Assembly: GCA_033558025.1 (NCBI GenBank)
Contig: JAUCEF010000008.1
Span: 558,001-622,000 of the forward strand
Direction: 5' to 3'
Source of the DNA: Phytophthora sp. 'mugwort'
Taxonomy: Eukaryota > Oomycota > Peronosporomycetes > Peronosporales > Peronosporaceae
DNA length: 64,000 nt
Shown here piece by piece: positions 8,253-18,973 of this stretch. A program made the translations under genes and the position numbers. Numbering within the stretch: the stretch's first letter is position 1; every line of letters begins with the position of its first letter. A model generated the notes under the pieces. The model was not told where the DNA came from. It saw only the letters and a program-made list of their open reading frames with translations, and did no database searches.

Positions 8253-11135
8253 CTACTCATGATCCAGGGCGGACGGAGAAAACTTCATGCGGAGCCGGCC
8301 GATGTGGCGAGACGGACGGGAAATCGGATCCGTGAGGAAGTGATTGCGCCACGGGGCGCTCCTGTCACAGTCCTCGAGAGCTGCGATCAGATCTTGGGGC
8401 GGATCCCGCCCCCTCTGCAACCGCCTCGCGCTCGGGGAACCGTCGTGTCTTCGGGCTGCAAGGGGGAAGTGCATGAACACCTGATCTAACAGCAGGTCCA
8501 GGTCGCAACAGCCCGTCTGGAGAGCCTTTTCGAAGATCTGGCCTTGGAGTGTATAAGCTTGGCGCGTGCGTGCGAGCTCCGATTCTTGCGTCACGGTAGA
8601 AGGACGCGAACCACACGTGTGCATCGCGCTCAGACTTGTGGGTCGAGAAGAAGTGCGTAGCTTCCCAGTAAGCCTGACGGTGATTCTTCTCGTAGGCCCG
8701 GTAGCTCGTGGCGAGCGCTGCTACCTCGGCGGATCTGGCCGGATCGAAAGTCAGCGGCTCCAGGGCTGGTACGTCGAGGGCCTTCCACGGCTCCTCCCTG
8801 TACAGAGCCATGATGTTCTCCTACGTGAGCAGGCTCGGAACATAACGCGAAAAATCCAGTTGCCCCCCCCCCCCCCCCCCCCCATCCCTGCGACTGGCCC
8901 GCGCGGGGAATATCCACCCGCCCGAGTGCACCCGGTTGTCGACCAGGATCCGGGTCGTGAGGGTGTCGAGGGTGAGCACACCAATCTGGGAAGGATCCCA
9001 AGGTACTAACTCCTCCGCGATCACGACCCACAGCTGATGGAAGCCAGGGAGAAAACTATCAGCAGGACCGGACGGCTGGGAAGCAGGATCCGTGGCGGGT
9101 GCAACGGCCGGGAGAGTCGGATTGGGTGTGCCAGCCGCCTGAGTCGCGTCTTCCACCCCTTCCTCCGTTTCGGCAGAGTTCGGATCTTGGTCGACGACGA
9201 TGGGCGTAGTCTGAGATCCCTCGCACCAGAGACTTCCGCGGAAAAACTGCGTCGACGGGCGTCGGATCGGGATCGCGTCCGAGTCGACGAGCGCGGCGTC
9301 GGATCCACTACTGCTACAGCTGGAACCGGGATCGGAGCTAGATCCAGATCCTGTGCCGGGGAACTCGTAGTCTTCATCACCGACCTCAGCCGCGACGTCA
9401 ACAACGAGATCAAGGAGGATCCTGGTTGGACTGAAGGCACCTTCGAGGCCGATCCGAAGGCAGTTGCGCCACCCTCCGCAGGGGATGAGGAACGAGAACC
9501 TTCTTCGGCGGGCTCGGGTCCTCGTGGCGAGAAGACGCGGGTGGACTCAAGGCCCTCTTGGAAAAAGCCTGGTCACAGCGAGCCACGGAATTAGACCGAC
9601 CGCTACGTGCAACCGGCGAGCTCTGCATGGCCGAGGTGATCGACGCTAAGTTTTCGAGAGCGCTGTCCCGCTCCACGACGGCCGAGTCGTGCTTGCCGAG
9701 CAGGCCTTGGTGATCTTGGGACAGACGCTCATGCTGACCGCGGAGTCGATCGAGATCTTGGCGGGCCAGTTGGTACCCTTGCTGCATGTCGGAGATCTGC
9801 TCAAGGAGATCTCGCTGGGCCTTAAAATATTTCTGCCCCTCCTGCATAGCATTGTCGAGATGCAGGCGCGCCTGATCGCGTTCACTGGTGAGCTGAGTCA
9901 CTTGGGCCGCCGGAGACTCCAGATCTCGCCGAACTTGAGCGCCGGCCCAGATCTTGGTGCTCGCGCGGGTCACCTGACTCTGGGTCCTCTTGAGCTCCTG
10001 AGCGATCGTGTCGCGAGCAGCTTCGAGTGCCTTGTGATCTACGCGGAGATTGCGGAGTTGGTCTTGCTTCAGGTGCAGCGAATCTTCGGCACGCGCGTGA
10101 TCCCGGTAAGCTGCTCCCAGCGAGTGCTTCAGGCGCTCGATCTCTTCCCTGGTAGCATCTAGCTTACCCACGGTATGATCGTGAACCCTGTAAGATCCGC
10201 ACGGCGATGCTCAGCCTTGTCAAGAAAACCCTCTAGCTCGAGGATCCGCTCACCTCGGACGTGCAGTTCGATCCGTGCAGCATGCAGATCTGCGCGGGAA
10301 CCGATCCGTCGATCCGTTGGTGCACTTGGTGCAGTTCTTCCAGCAGTCGCTGAGCTTCACGTTCCAGATCACGGACATGCTGCTTCCGCTGCTCGTGGCT
10401 ACCTTGAAGATCCGTTTGGACCTTCTGAAGGCAAAAGAGACCTCTGAACGCCGTGTCACGCTCGGATCGAGCGGTTTGACACTGCTGCTCGAAGTCGGCG
10501 GATCGCTGCCTCAGCCCGGTCGCTTCATCCCGCAGATCCTGCGCAAGGGAAGGGGCAGCCCTGGGCGGATCGGCTGGCGCGGCACTGCCATGGTCGGATA
10601 AGCGACGGTCCGGACCGAGGGCATAGTCTTGCAGGCGGGTGTACGCCTCCGCGCTGGTTTCTTCTAGCAAGGCGTAGCGCGCCCACAGATCGCCGAAAGC
10701 CCTAGACCTCCACGCGGAGACGGTCAGCTTCTTGGCGCGTTTCGGCCTCAAGCTGCGTGACTTGGCGAAGTCGCGCCTGGATAACGTCGTAGCGGTGCTG
10801 GACGAAGCCCACGAACGAGCGCGCAGTCGTCCAGTTGGGCTTGCCAGCGCGTGGAGTTCCCCGCTGTGGCGGCGCGCGGCAACCAGATCCCGCATGGCTT
10901 GCTGGTGCTTGGCCAGCATCTCGTCGTAAGCACCAACGAAGGTGTGGGTCGACGTTGCCGCGGCTCGCAGAGGATCCAGATCCAGCACGACCGGTGTTGC
11001 AACCGCCGAAGGATCCGACTGTGCGTGGTCACAGTGCGCGTATGGAGGAGGGGTGTCCGGATACAAGCCTTGTCCGGCGAATACGGCAGCGCGAGGCATG
11101 GCGTCAGTATCATGAGCGCGGCAGGCGGATGACAT
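8253..11135 (-). pseudogene. Gag-like coiled-coil protein of the Gypsy family, antisense to pol
   Basis: An ATG at 11135 starts a 300-residue frame to 10233 that ends in a long Glu/Gln/Arg-rich coiled coil (LEREAQRLLEELHQVHQRI). The coiled coil resumes in another frame at 10171-9410 (MGKLDATREEIERLKHSL..., QRDLLEQISDMQQGYQLARQ). A Pro/Ala-rich segment follows (9156-8821), then a globular-looking segment (8811-8365, with YRAYEKNHRQAYWEATHFF). At least three frame changes interrupt it, one near a 21-nt G run. Total span is about 960 codons. Size, coiled coil and GATC bias suggest a capsid/gag polyprotein of the same retroelement family, but no zinc knuckle is seen, so the role is inferred. It points toward the pol remnant, opposite to normal gag-pol order. 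Confidence 0.55.
8863..8883. repeat. 21-nt poly-C tract
   Basis: An uninterrupted C run on the plus strand (G run in the antisense gag-like frame, where it would read as poly-Gly). It lies at one of the points where the gag frame changes. Confidence 0.9.
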
Positions 11136-12756
11136 GGTGGGGATGCTTGATCTGGGTTGACGGCAGTGGATTGAATTGTGGATCGCGTGACACGGTGTGT
11201 TACCGTTGCGCGATGGTCACAACGTGTCAGGGGCGGTTGTGATATTGCAGATCCGGACAAGATGGAAGTTGACCGGCAGCTGGAGGGTCGCCAGCAGCAG
11301 CCATAACAGCGTCAAGGTGATGGAATCGGACCATGCGACGTGCCTGGTCTGAATATGGTACGGATCCTGCACCCGTCCCGTGGGGTGAGGTCCTAAGTAC
11401 TAGATCCGATCGGTTTAGTGCACACCGGGTTGAAGATCCGTAGCTAAAGAGAGGTAGAGTGGAGATGGGCGCCCAGGAATAGGTCAGAGATGGGATCCTG
11501 GGTTAAAATAGTCCGTAAGATAGATTTTGGAATGGGATCCGAAGGTAGATAGGCTAAGGTATAAATCAGAACCGAATCTGCACTGGAAGACAGACTTGAC
11601 TATAGTATAGGGGATTTCTATTGGCCCCATACATATACCAAGTCTAAACTTTGGTGATATTCCTGCACACGTGGCAGCCCTGGATAGCTTGGCCAGATCG
11701 CGCTCGCCCTTTGGCTTCTCCCCCCCCCCCCCCCCCCCCCAAGATCCCGCTATTGGAAGCGGCAAGCATCGTAAAGGAACAAGGACAACTCCGATAAGGA
11801 GCAAGGACACACTCAAGAAGGAACAACTCCGGATCTCGTATTTCTATTACGGATGCACAAGGTCTACGCAAAGAGCTTAAGACCAAACCAACACCGGATC
11901 CCGTGCGCAGGAATACCCGCGCAGATCTACCCCCTCCCAAGTCCCCACAAGGACATCCAAGGCCCACCAAATGCGCATTCTCGTGTCAACGAGAGAGCAG
12001 TACCAGCCCGCAGACGGGTACACAAGGGGAACCACTCAGCAACAACGCGGCCGCCAGAGTACCCCTCCGTTAGTCGGTGACTGGGCGCAGTGCGTGTGAG
12101 TTGAGATCCTACTGAATGCAGTGGATAAGTATCTTTTCACCCAGCTATTCAACGTTGTATGGTGAACGTTCTTCTATTTAGCTATCTCAGTTGAAACGCC
12201 GCTTATGCTAGGACTCCTCAATCGCTTTCGCCTTCTCCCTATTGACGCGCGACACAGGCGCGCTATTTTTGGATTGATTTGGCGTGCCCTTGATAATGGT
12301 GGGGGCGTTCCTGTCGAGTATTAGGCAGGGAGAGCAGGGTTCGTTTTTTTTTTTTTTACCATTTTAGAGGGGTTTTTTTTCAATCATTTGACAAGCGCTT
12401 TTTACACGGTTGCGAGATCTCATGCAATACGATACTACTATAAGGGAAACGGTCAAAGAGGGGGCAGTCTGCTAGCCGCACTTGCCGACGGCGCTCCAAA
12501 GAATGTTGGCAACAAAACAGACAAACTCTGCCAGGTCTGAGTAGCCCGTTGTTTATGGTATCTTTCATGCTTGCACTAGCCCTGCACCAATGATATTGTG
12601 TTCGGATCCTCCATCCAACAAATATCATTCTAAGGCGACCTATACCAGTTGAAGGCCGGAATTTGACTTGTATTCAGTATGCTCTGTAGCTCAAAGAGAA
12701 ATCGTCAACGAAGGGGTAGTACTATTGCCAGAGAGCACATCGTGACGATTGATACA
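11136..12756. other. Flank of the retroelement complex, possible LTR debris
   Basis: GATC-rich sequence continues to about 12110 with no coding signal, as expected for LTR or leader sequence. Beyond that the composition returns to background, with two T tracts near 12345-12380. No terminal TG..CA repeat pair could be identified, and no host gene is visible. Confidence 0.5.
11720..11740. repeat. Second 21-nt poly-C tract
   Basis: An uninterrupted C run of the same length as the tract at 8863, in the 5' flank of the gag-like ORF (minus-strand sense). On the minus strand it is a polypurine run. Confidence 0.9.
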
Positions 12757-12758
12757 TA

Positions 12759-13703
12759 CTACCTCTGTTCGGAAAATAATGCACCTTAAAAAAATTGGGC
12801 ATAGCTCCGCCCTGTCTATTCCACTATTAGATATGCAGAAGTTTCTCGAAGTGCTGGTTGCTGGTTGCTGCGGCGGCGGGTTAGAGAAGAAAAGGATCGA
12901 GGTCAGAGGACTCAAATGAAGTGGAAGCTAGTGGGGTCTGGAGCTCTGTCGCTACAAACGCTGGTGCGCGGCGTAGTCCACCCGAGCTAGAAGCCTGGGC
13001 ATGGGCGGTTTGGAGCTGTTCATCGTAGAACTGCTCGGTAGTTAACGACGCGATCGACACATGCGCATTGAAAAGCAATTCGGCATACATAGGGTCAAAG
13101 AAGTAGTCCCCGTTGGCGTTGGCTTTGACGTGATCCATGCAGAACTTTAAGCGAGCTAGCCTGTTCGCAGGCGTGAGACGGGGACGCGTTTGCCGCAGCT
13201 CACGGCGCATGTAGCCTTCCTTATCAGCTGGCAGATGAGATAGGAACTTGAGTTGGTTGCCATCTGGATCTTGCGGTGATTCTCGCGGTCGTTCACGGGT
13301 ATGGCCGCTATGCGCTTACACAGTGCTTCCCGGTCAAGCTTCTTTCGCCCACGGGCGCTCTTGACGACAGCAGCCACTCGATCGCCCATCGAACTGGTGC
13401 CCCGCTCCCAAATGCGCGCGACGGTGAAGCGACATGAGCAGCAGTCTTGACAATGTCTCCAGGCTTGAGCACACCTAGGTTGCTGCGAAGTAGTAACGTC
13501 TCCGAGACGGCCTGGCGCTCTTCGTCGGTAATTTCCGCCATGAGCAGGAATGCTGAAATTTCGGAATGAGCGGAGGAGGGGAGTTGTCGGAGGAAAAATG
13601 GGCGGGAGTTCTTAAATTCAAACTGAATCGGATTTAAAGGGGTATCGGTCTGCGTAGGGTGCAATCTGGTTGGCTAGGTGCATTATTTTCCGAGCGGAGG
13701 TAG
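12759..13703 (-). mobile_element. Mariner-type DNA transposon, internally deleted copy
   Basis: The 945-bp element has 28-bp terminal inverted repeats (12759-12786 and 13676-13703, two mismatches, starting CTACCTC) and is flanked on both sides by TA (12757-12758 and 13704-13705), the mariner target duplication. Inside lies the N-terminal half of a transposase on the minus strand. The similarity of the two ends indicates a fairly recent insertion. It sits directly against a pogo-like remnant. Confidence 0.88.
12881..13541 (-). pseudogene. Truncated mariner transposase
   Basis: Begins with MAEITDEERQAVSETLL at 13541. It continues across frame changes through a helix-turn-helix DNA-binding region (GDIVKTAAHV, then VVKSARGRKKLDREALCKRI, then LTPANRLARLKFCMDHV). 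The frame reaches NANGDYFFDPMY, which should precede the first catalytic Asp, and then runs into unrelated sequence ending at 12881. The DDE/D catalytic core is absent. At least two frameshifts (near 13390 and 13210) are present. The element therefore depends on transposase from elsewhere, if it moves at all. Mariner identity is supported by the TIRs and TA duplication. Confidence 0.78.
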
Positions 13704-13705
13704 TA

Positions 13706-14826
13706 TAAGATGCGTTGTTGATTTGCGAGTGTGTAGCCACTTTCGAAAACTCCGGCATTCAGGCACACACACGCGCGGCCAAGCTTGTAACCTTGATTGC
13801 GTCGTTTTTGCTGATGTTGTAGTAGGCATTGTCGTCTTCATCCACAAGCTCACTGATCATGTTGCGAATCTTGCTATTAAGCGCGGCGAACACTGCAACG
13901 TTGAGAGGTTGCAGAAGGTGGGTACCGTTCGGAGGTAGGAAACCAGAATGATGTTCAAATATTCAGCAGCATCGACCGTATTAGCCGAGTAGTGAGATCC
14001 ACATCCATCTATTATCAGCAGAAGCGGCCCGGGGATGGAACTGGGCACTGATATTGAAAAAACAAGGTAGCCATTCCTCGGACAGATCCGTGTTCATGAA
14101 GCCTGATGGCGACATGGCCACAGCGGCACCAAGGACCTCATAGTTCTCCAACAACCGAGACGACACGGTCCGCCCGGCAGGATGAAGGCAGGGGGAACCA
14201 TAAAACCAGCTGCGTTTCCGCACGCCACAACCGTGATATGAAAGCTGGCTGTTGGCTCTCCGTACTCCAACGTTGCTAGATCCGCGCACAGCAACCACCT
14301 TCTTGCTCTTGAGCTGCTTCTAAAAGGCAATTGGTCTATATTTTAAATAAGCGGGATTGGCCGAGTTTCAGCTCGATGACAAGCTCAACTAGAGCGTTAG
14401 ACATAGCTGTTAGATTTGCAGAAACGATGCAGTGGCGCTCCAAAGATATTGACTGAGCTGATCGTCCGGCGAGAGCAGGACTTGTACCACCCTTCCCCAA
14501 TACTTTTGCCACTTCATAGCAGTATCACCTCCTGTGCTTTCCGAATGACATCAGAATGGCCGACGAGCTCCGGCCGACGGTCCAGTCATAGAGATGTTTT
14601 GTTCCACATCTTGGGGGGATGGCTTCCGGCCTGGTCGTGCAGCGGTTAGAGGTCTTCCATCCTTTGCAGACACCACCCAGTTTCGGATTGTTTGCTCCTG
14701 AACACCGGAAGCTTTGGCGACTGTGACGACAGAGAGAGAGAGAGAGCCTGTCTGAACGTGAGCGATGATGGTTGCTTCTTCTTCGTCGTATAGATGCTGA
14801 CCACTTACAGGTTCGGAAATGAACAA
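13706..14826 (-). pseudogene. Pogo/Tigger-like transposase remnant
   Basis: The N-terminal helix-turn-helix is visible at 14826-14551 (YDEEEATIIAHVQTG..., SGVQEQTIRNWV). Catalytic-core pieces in shifted frames follow: KVVAVRGSSNV and SYHGCGV near 14300-14200, MSPSGFMNTDLSEEWL near 14110, and LLLIIDGCGSHYSANTVD at about 14030-13975, whose Asp is one of the DDD residues of pogo transposases. The THLLQPL-like segment is only seen out of frame. Many frameshifts make it inactive. Its 3' end is interrupted at the TA where the mariner copy starts, which suggests that the mariner inserted into it. Confidence 0.72.
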
Positions 14827-15095
14827 TGCTAAAACTTATCGTTTTTTTGTTGCCGCCTACCAGCTCGTCGTGCTCCCGCCACCGCCACTAGTTTCCCGTC
14901 AAAAGAACGTGTATGGATTTGAAAGCGGAAAGCAGCCAACTATACCTGATATTGGCCAAATCCGCTCGTTGAACTTAATTGACCGTTTTTATTTATTATA
15001 ACAATCCTTCTGGCAACCTTCGTGCCACTGCCGCATCAAACCGAAATTCAAATTAGCGCGCGTCATTCATACTAACTAAGCTTCCGATAGCTCCC

Positions 15096-17335
15096 ATGAG
15101 CGAGGGACGTCTGCAGCACCTGCTGCAGCCCATTCGGTATACCACCTCTTCCTCCATGTCCTTCTCCCTCTTCTCACTTTCTTGTCTTGCTCTCTTTCTC
15201 CACACCGTTGCAGGGACTTGAGTAAGAACTGGAACATCGACCTGGCCACGGAGCTCGAGGAGTACATGGACAAGCTGGAGAACCTCAGTATCGCGTTCGA
15301 TCCAGAGGATGCCGCCAGCATCGCAGGTGATGGGGATAGCGCTGGTGTCATGAACTTCGCCGAGGCGGCGCTGCTGATCCAGGGTACGAGCGTAATCTAC
15401 AGCCGCAAGGTCGAGTACCTCCACGCGCTCGTGTATCAGACACTGGCGCACCTATCCAAGCAACAGGACGACAAGCAGCAAGGTCAACAGAGTGGAAAGA
15501 CAGGGGAGACACAGGACGAGGACGAGGACGACGACACTGGGGCCAGTGTGTTTAATAACCCATTGCCGCTCTACGACGAGCTCGAGGAGGCCAAAACGAC
15601 GCATATCACGCTGAAGAAAGTAACACAAGAGGACGAGGAGACGGAGAATGATCGACGACGGAAGAGGAAAGAAACCAAAGCGCTCAACAGGAGCAAGAAC
15701 AACATCCAGGCGTCGATTGCATTGATGGGGTCACTCGTGCCGGATGAACGGGATCACGGCGAGACATTCAAGTTGCTGTCGTGCAATTTACATGCGAGTG
15801 GTGTGTTGCTGCTGGACGAGGCAAGTAAGAAGTACCTGGGAGAAGCCCAGCAAGCCGCTGGAGATCAGTCACTAGCATTTGGTGAGACGCCAGGAAGACA
15901 TGGAGGCCTGTGGGTCGCTGCAGATGGACAGAACCCAGCGACGGCATTGAACTTTGACGATTTGGATGCGAATGACGATGACGACGGGGATAATACTGGT
16001 TTTGACGAGCAGCCGGATTATGAGTATGATGCTGGTGAGCCTATGCAGGACGCCCGGATGGATGCGGCTGCTGATATTGTGCAGCAAGAGGAAACAATTA
16101 CAGAAGACCCATCTGGTCGCGTCATGCGCTCGACGACTGCGTTTCCTACGGGTGAGAAGGACCCTTGGGAGCCTCTAGACGCTTACGATGCCAGCACATC
16201 GGTGACACGACCATTCAAGAAGGGGCGATCATATCCGCGCGTGCCAGCGTACAAGAAAAAAAAGGCGGGCCTTGCAGCTCTTAGCAATAAGGAAGGAGCG
16301 GTGGGCATGGAGGACGACGCAGAGCATGATGGTCTATCGGACCCTGCGTTCCAGGACCGCTTCTTCATGGGATCGAACGGACCGCAATGGGCTTCGTGGG
16401 TTTGGACTGAGACAACGAGTGAGAACCCACTAGAGAAGACTTGTAGACGTACGTTCTGCAAGGCTCCGCTCCTCGTCAAGAGCTACGATGCACTGTGGCA
16501 ACGTGAAGCAAAATGGCGTAGCATCATGCGTCGTTGCGAAGCCCGTGAAAAACAGAGCGCCCAAGCCATGTTGTTGCGCGAACAGGCCATGGAAGAGGAG
16601 GAAGCAGACAATAGGGATCAGATGCAGGCTTTGACGCTATCTACGGCGACAGCCCGACTGGATATGGCTTTCCGGAACGATGACAATGACAACAACGTCG
16701 AGATCGATAGCAACGGAGACGACAACGACTATGACGATGGATTTAACGGTGGTGACTGGGACCAAGACAATGGCATGGACGATCCGATGGGAACGTACGA
16801 GGCTGCTGCTGCTGCCGCAGGTAGTTCCGGTGGACCACTTACGTACGAGGAGGTGTGCAGGCAACATTTGGCGTCCTTTATGTCTGGCACTGAGAAGTAC
16901 GTACGTGAGACGGACCTGAGCAAGAAGGTTAGCGACTGGCAGGAGAAGCTCACACCGCTGCTGAAGCAGCAGGAGACTCACCCACCTTTCGACATCCATC
17001 TCTACGGTCGTGAAATTATTGAACGTCTGGAGGAGGAGCAGAAGAACGCCAGCCTGGACAAACATAGTAAAGCAACCAAGCGAGACAAGAACAAACGTGC
17101 TCGGTTGGAACCAGTGTTAGAAGATGAAGAAGAGCGCGAAACAGTGCCATTCGAGATGCTGGTGGGTGGCAAGAGCCAATTTGAGGTGTGTCGGCTCTTT
17201 TTGGCGTCGTTGCAGCTGGCAAACAGCGGAAATGTGGCCCTTTCGCATGCAGATACTGCAGCTGAACACGGACAGGTGCCCTTCCAGATGCAGCTGCTTA
17301 GCATCGCTAACGCCTACGAAACATTGCAAACTTAA
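15096..17335 (+). CDS. Condensin-II complex subunit H2 (NCAPH2-like kleisin)
   Basis: Modelled as join(15096..15136,15214..17335), 720 residues. Exon 1 starts at an ATG and reads MSEGRLQHLLQPIR. A 77-nt intron (GTATAC..GCAG) splits the Arg codon, and exon 2 continues DLSKNWNIDLATELEEY, giving the conserved N terminus LLQPIRDLxKNW of CAP-H2. Next come NFAEAALLIQGTSVIYSRKVEYL (start of the kleisin N domain), long acidic disordered regions (ANDDDDGDN, EIDSNGDDN) and a C-terminal helical domain. CAP-H2 is the kleisin that bridges the SMC2/SMC4 heads and the HEAT subunits of condensin II, acting in mitotic chromosome compaction. A TCATTC initiator-like element lies about 30 bp upstream of the start. 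The next gene is convergent, 148 bp away. Confidence 0.92.
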
Positions 17336-17483
17336 TCTGAACAAATCATCTCAACATATACAGAGTACACCAGTAAAATCGTCTGTCTGAAAGCATTTTG
17401 TGAGTCGGAAGTCAAAAAATGATAATCCCTTTCATCAGTATTGTGCTGTTGTCCTTCCTGTCATAAATACCCATTTTTCTGAA

Positions 17484-18699
17484 TCAGACAGTCAACGGCG
17501 CGAAGGAGCCTTCGGTAAGATTGAAATGGTCGCGAAGGATCGGTAGAGCGTCGTCCCATTCGTCCTCCTTGATGAGCATAAAGTCCTGCAGACAAGAAAT
17601 TGCACATTATTAAATACGTCGGCAGGAAAATGCACTATAATGACGGAGTAACCTAGATCCTTACCGTGGCGTAGGTGCTGAGGTAAAATACTGTGGTGCC
17701 AGCATTTACGAGTACGCGCGTCTGGCCGGCGACAATGCCAGTCTCTGCAAATCCCAGCTTGGTGTTGCCAATCTGCACAGGTCTCCAAAAATCAGGCGAC
17801 ACCAGCACGCCTTGACCTCCCTGTTCCATCAGCGCTCGAGCCTTTTCAAGGAAACCTTCATCACTAGTAACTACGGAAATATCATCTCCCGTTTCGGAGT
17901 AGCTCAAGAATCTCGGTATCTGGCTGTTATCGTTCAGCTCCGGCGATTTAAACAGCAACTCCACCAGCGAGTACATGTGTCTCCGCACGAACGTCCTGTT
18001 CAGCTGCACAAGATGCAGCTGAACGTCCGGCACACTAAGCGGATGATGATGCACCGCCGGCACGTCTTCCTTCTGCTCTACACCTTCGTCTGATGCGGCG
18101 AGCTCCCCTATCACTCTCACCTCTTCGCCATTCTCCATTTCAATGGAGCAGAAGCTGTGTAGACATCGAAAGGCCGCGTCTAAGTCCTCCACCTTAACTA
18201 ACACTGCATGCAACAAACTTGTCAGTCTTCCACTATCAATTGTCATGACCCACCTACCCTCACTCTCACCATAGTCCGACTGGTACGTCGAGATCTGAAA
18301 GACGCTAATTCCGTGTTTAGCCAGCTCCGTTGTGAGCTGCGTAAGCACCGCCAGTTGACTCAGGAAGGCCCCAGGACCGGCCGACGCCACTTGCAGTGCC
18401 TTCCAGCGCAGCGGCTCGAACTCCAACGCTCCCTTAGGGAACTTGTCCAGCAGCTGCTCTTCGAAAACCAGCGATACTTCGTGTTGCGTCTCCACGTAGC
18501 TCAGGAAGCGCACGCCGTCCTCGTAAGATTGTCCAGGTGGCGTGTAGAAGAGGAGTTCCAGTAAGGGCGGCACTAAAGCTAAGGACGAGTGCGGGTCGAA
18601 GCAAGTTAAAGCTGCAGACGCATCCCGAGTGATGGCCTTTTCTGCACTCGTGATCACGAGCGTCGTCGACAGACATACTAGCTGCACCTCGGCCGTCAT
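17484..18699 (-). CDS. CASTOR-like tandem ACT-domain protein (putative cytosolic arginine sensor)
   Basis: Modelled as complement(join(17484..17585,17665..18699)), 378 residues, with one 79-nt intron in phase 0; exon 2 reads DFMLIKEDEWDD...FAPLTV. The start ATG is at 18699, just downstream of an initiator-like element. The protein consists of two similar halves. Each contains a LLELLF(Y/K) helix, a RFLSY-ET segment, a (W)KALQV/WRPVQIG strand, a long helix, and the ACT-type ending ISVFQISTYQSDY (first half) or TTVFYLSTYATDF (second half). This is the layout of the CASTOR/GATSL family, cytosolic proteins that in animals bind arginine and relieve GATOR2 inhibition of TORC1. Sensor function in this organism is inferred; arginine-binding residues cannot be checked by eye. 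An amino-acid-binding regulator of another pathway is an alternative. Confidence 0.82.
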
Positions 18700-18700
18700 T

Positions 18701-18720
18701 AGGATTTTGAATGAGCAAGT
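18701..18720 (-). promoter_or_regulatory. Oomycete initiator-like element
   Basis: Read on the minus strand, TTGCTCATTCAAAATCC closely matches the oomycete initiator consensus (GCTCATTYYNCAWTTT). It ends immediately upstream of the ATG at 18699, implying a very short leader and supporting that start over the upstream GTG at 18753. Confidence 0.62.
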
Positions 18721-18973
18721 GAAACGGATTGGTTGCCCACAGTTTAAGATCACGATTTATTTTATTAATAATGACGATTTATCGAAGCTAAGCATAATTA
18801 TAACCCTATAGAAGGAGGTACGTATAAAAATCTGTGTGCACCACTATTAAACATCAATCATCACCCGTATTTACTCACCATGTGGCAAATAATATTTTAT
18901 CGAAACATATTTATCTTTCGATCCAGATATTATCTTTCGATCACGGAAAGGAAACCATTTCGATAAAGAAGCC

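Larger units (their letters stand above)
5250..12110. mobile_element. GATC-rich Ty3/Gypsy retroelement complex, degenerate
   Basis: The block is bounded by the palindrome at 5196-5264 and fades near 12110. The left part (5265-7788) reads on the plus strand as the 3' half of a Gypsy pol: RNase H, integrase, chromodomain. The right part (8253-11135) reads on the minus strand as a long gag-like coiled-coil protein. Both parts share extreme GATC density (by hand about 34 GATC in 5881-7740, one per 55 nt, against roughly one per 256 nt expected). No protease or complete reverse transcriptase is visible, and I could not delimit LTRs. The two halves could be two nested copies of one family, an internal inversion, or an element with an antisense ORF. 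Confidence 0.75.

Noticed and set aside
9037..9594. 185-residue plus-strand frame inside the gag-like block
   Set aside because: It mirrors the minus-strand coiled-coil ORF; composition is Arg/Gly-rich as expected of a shadow.
18700..18753. N-terminal extension of the CASTOR-like protein
   Set aside because: The longer frame starts at GTG; the initiator-like element lies inside it, so the ATG at 18699 is the better start.
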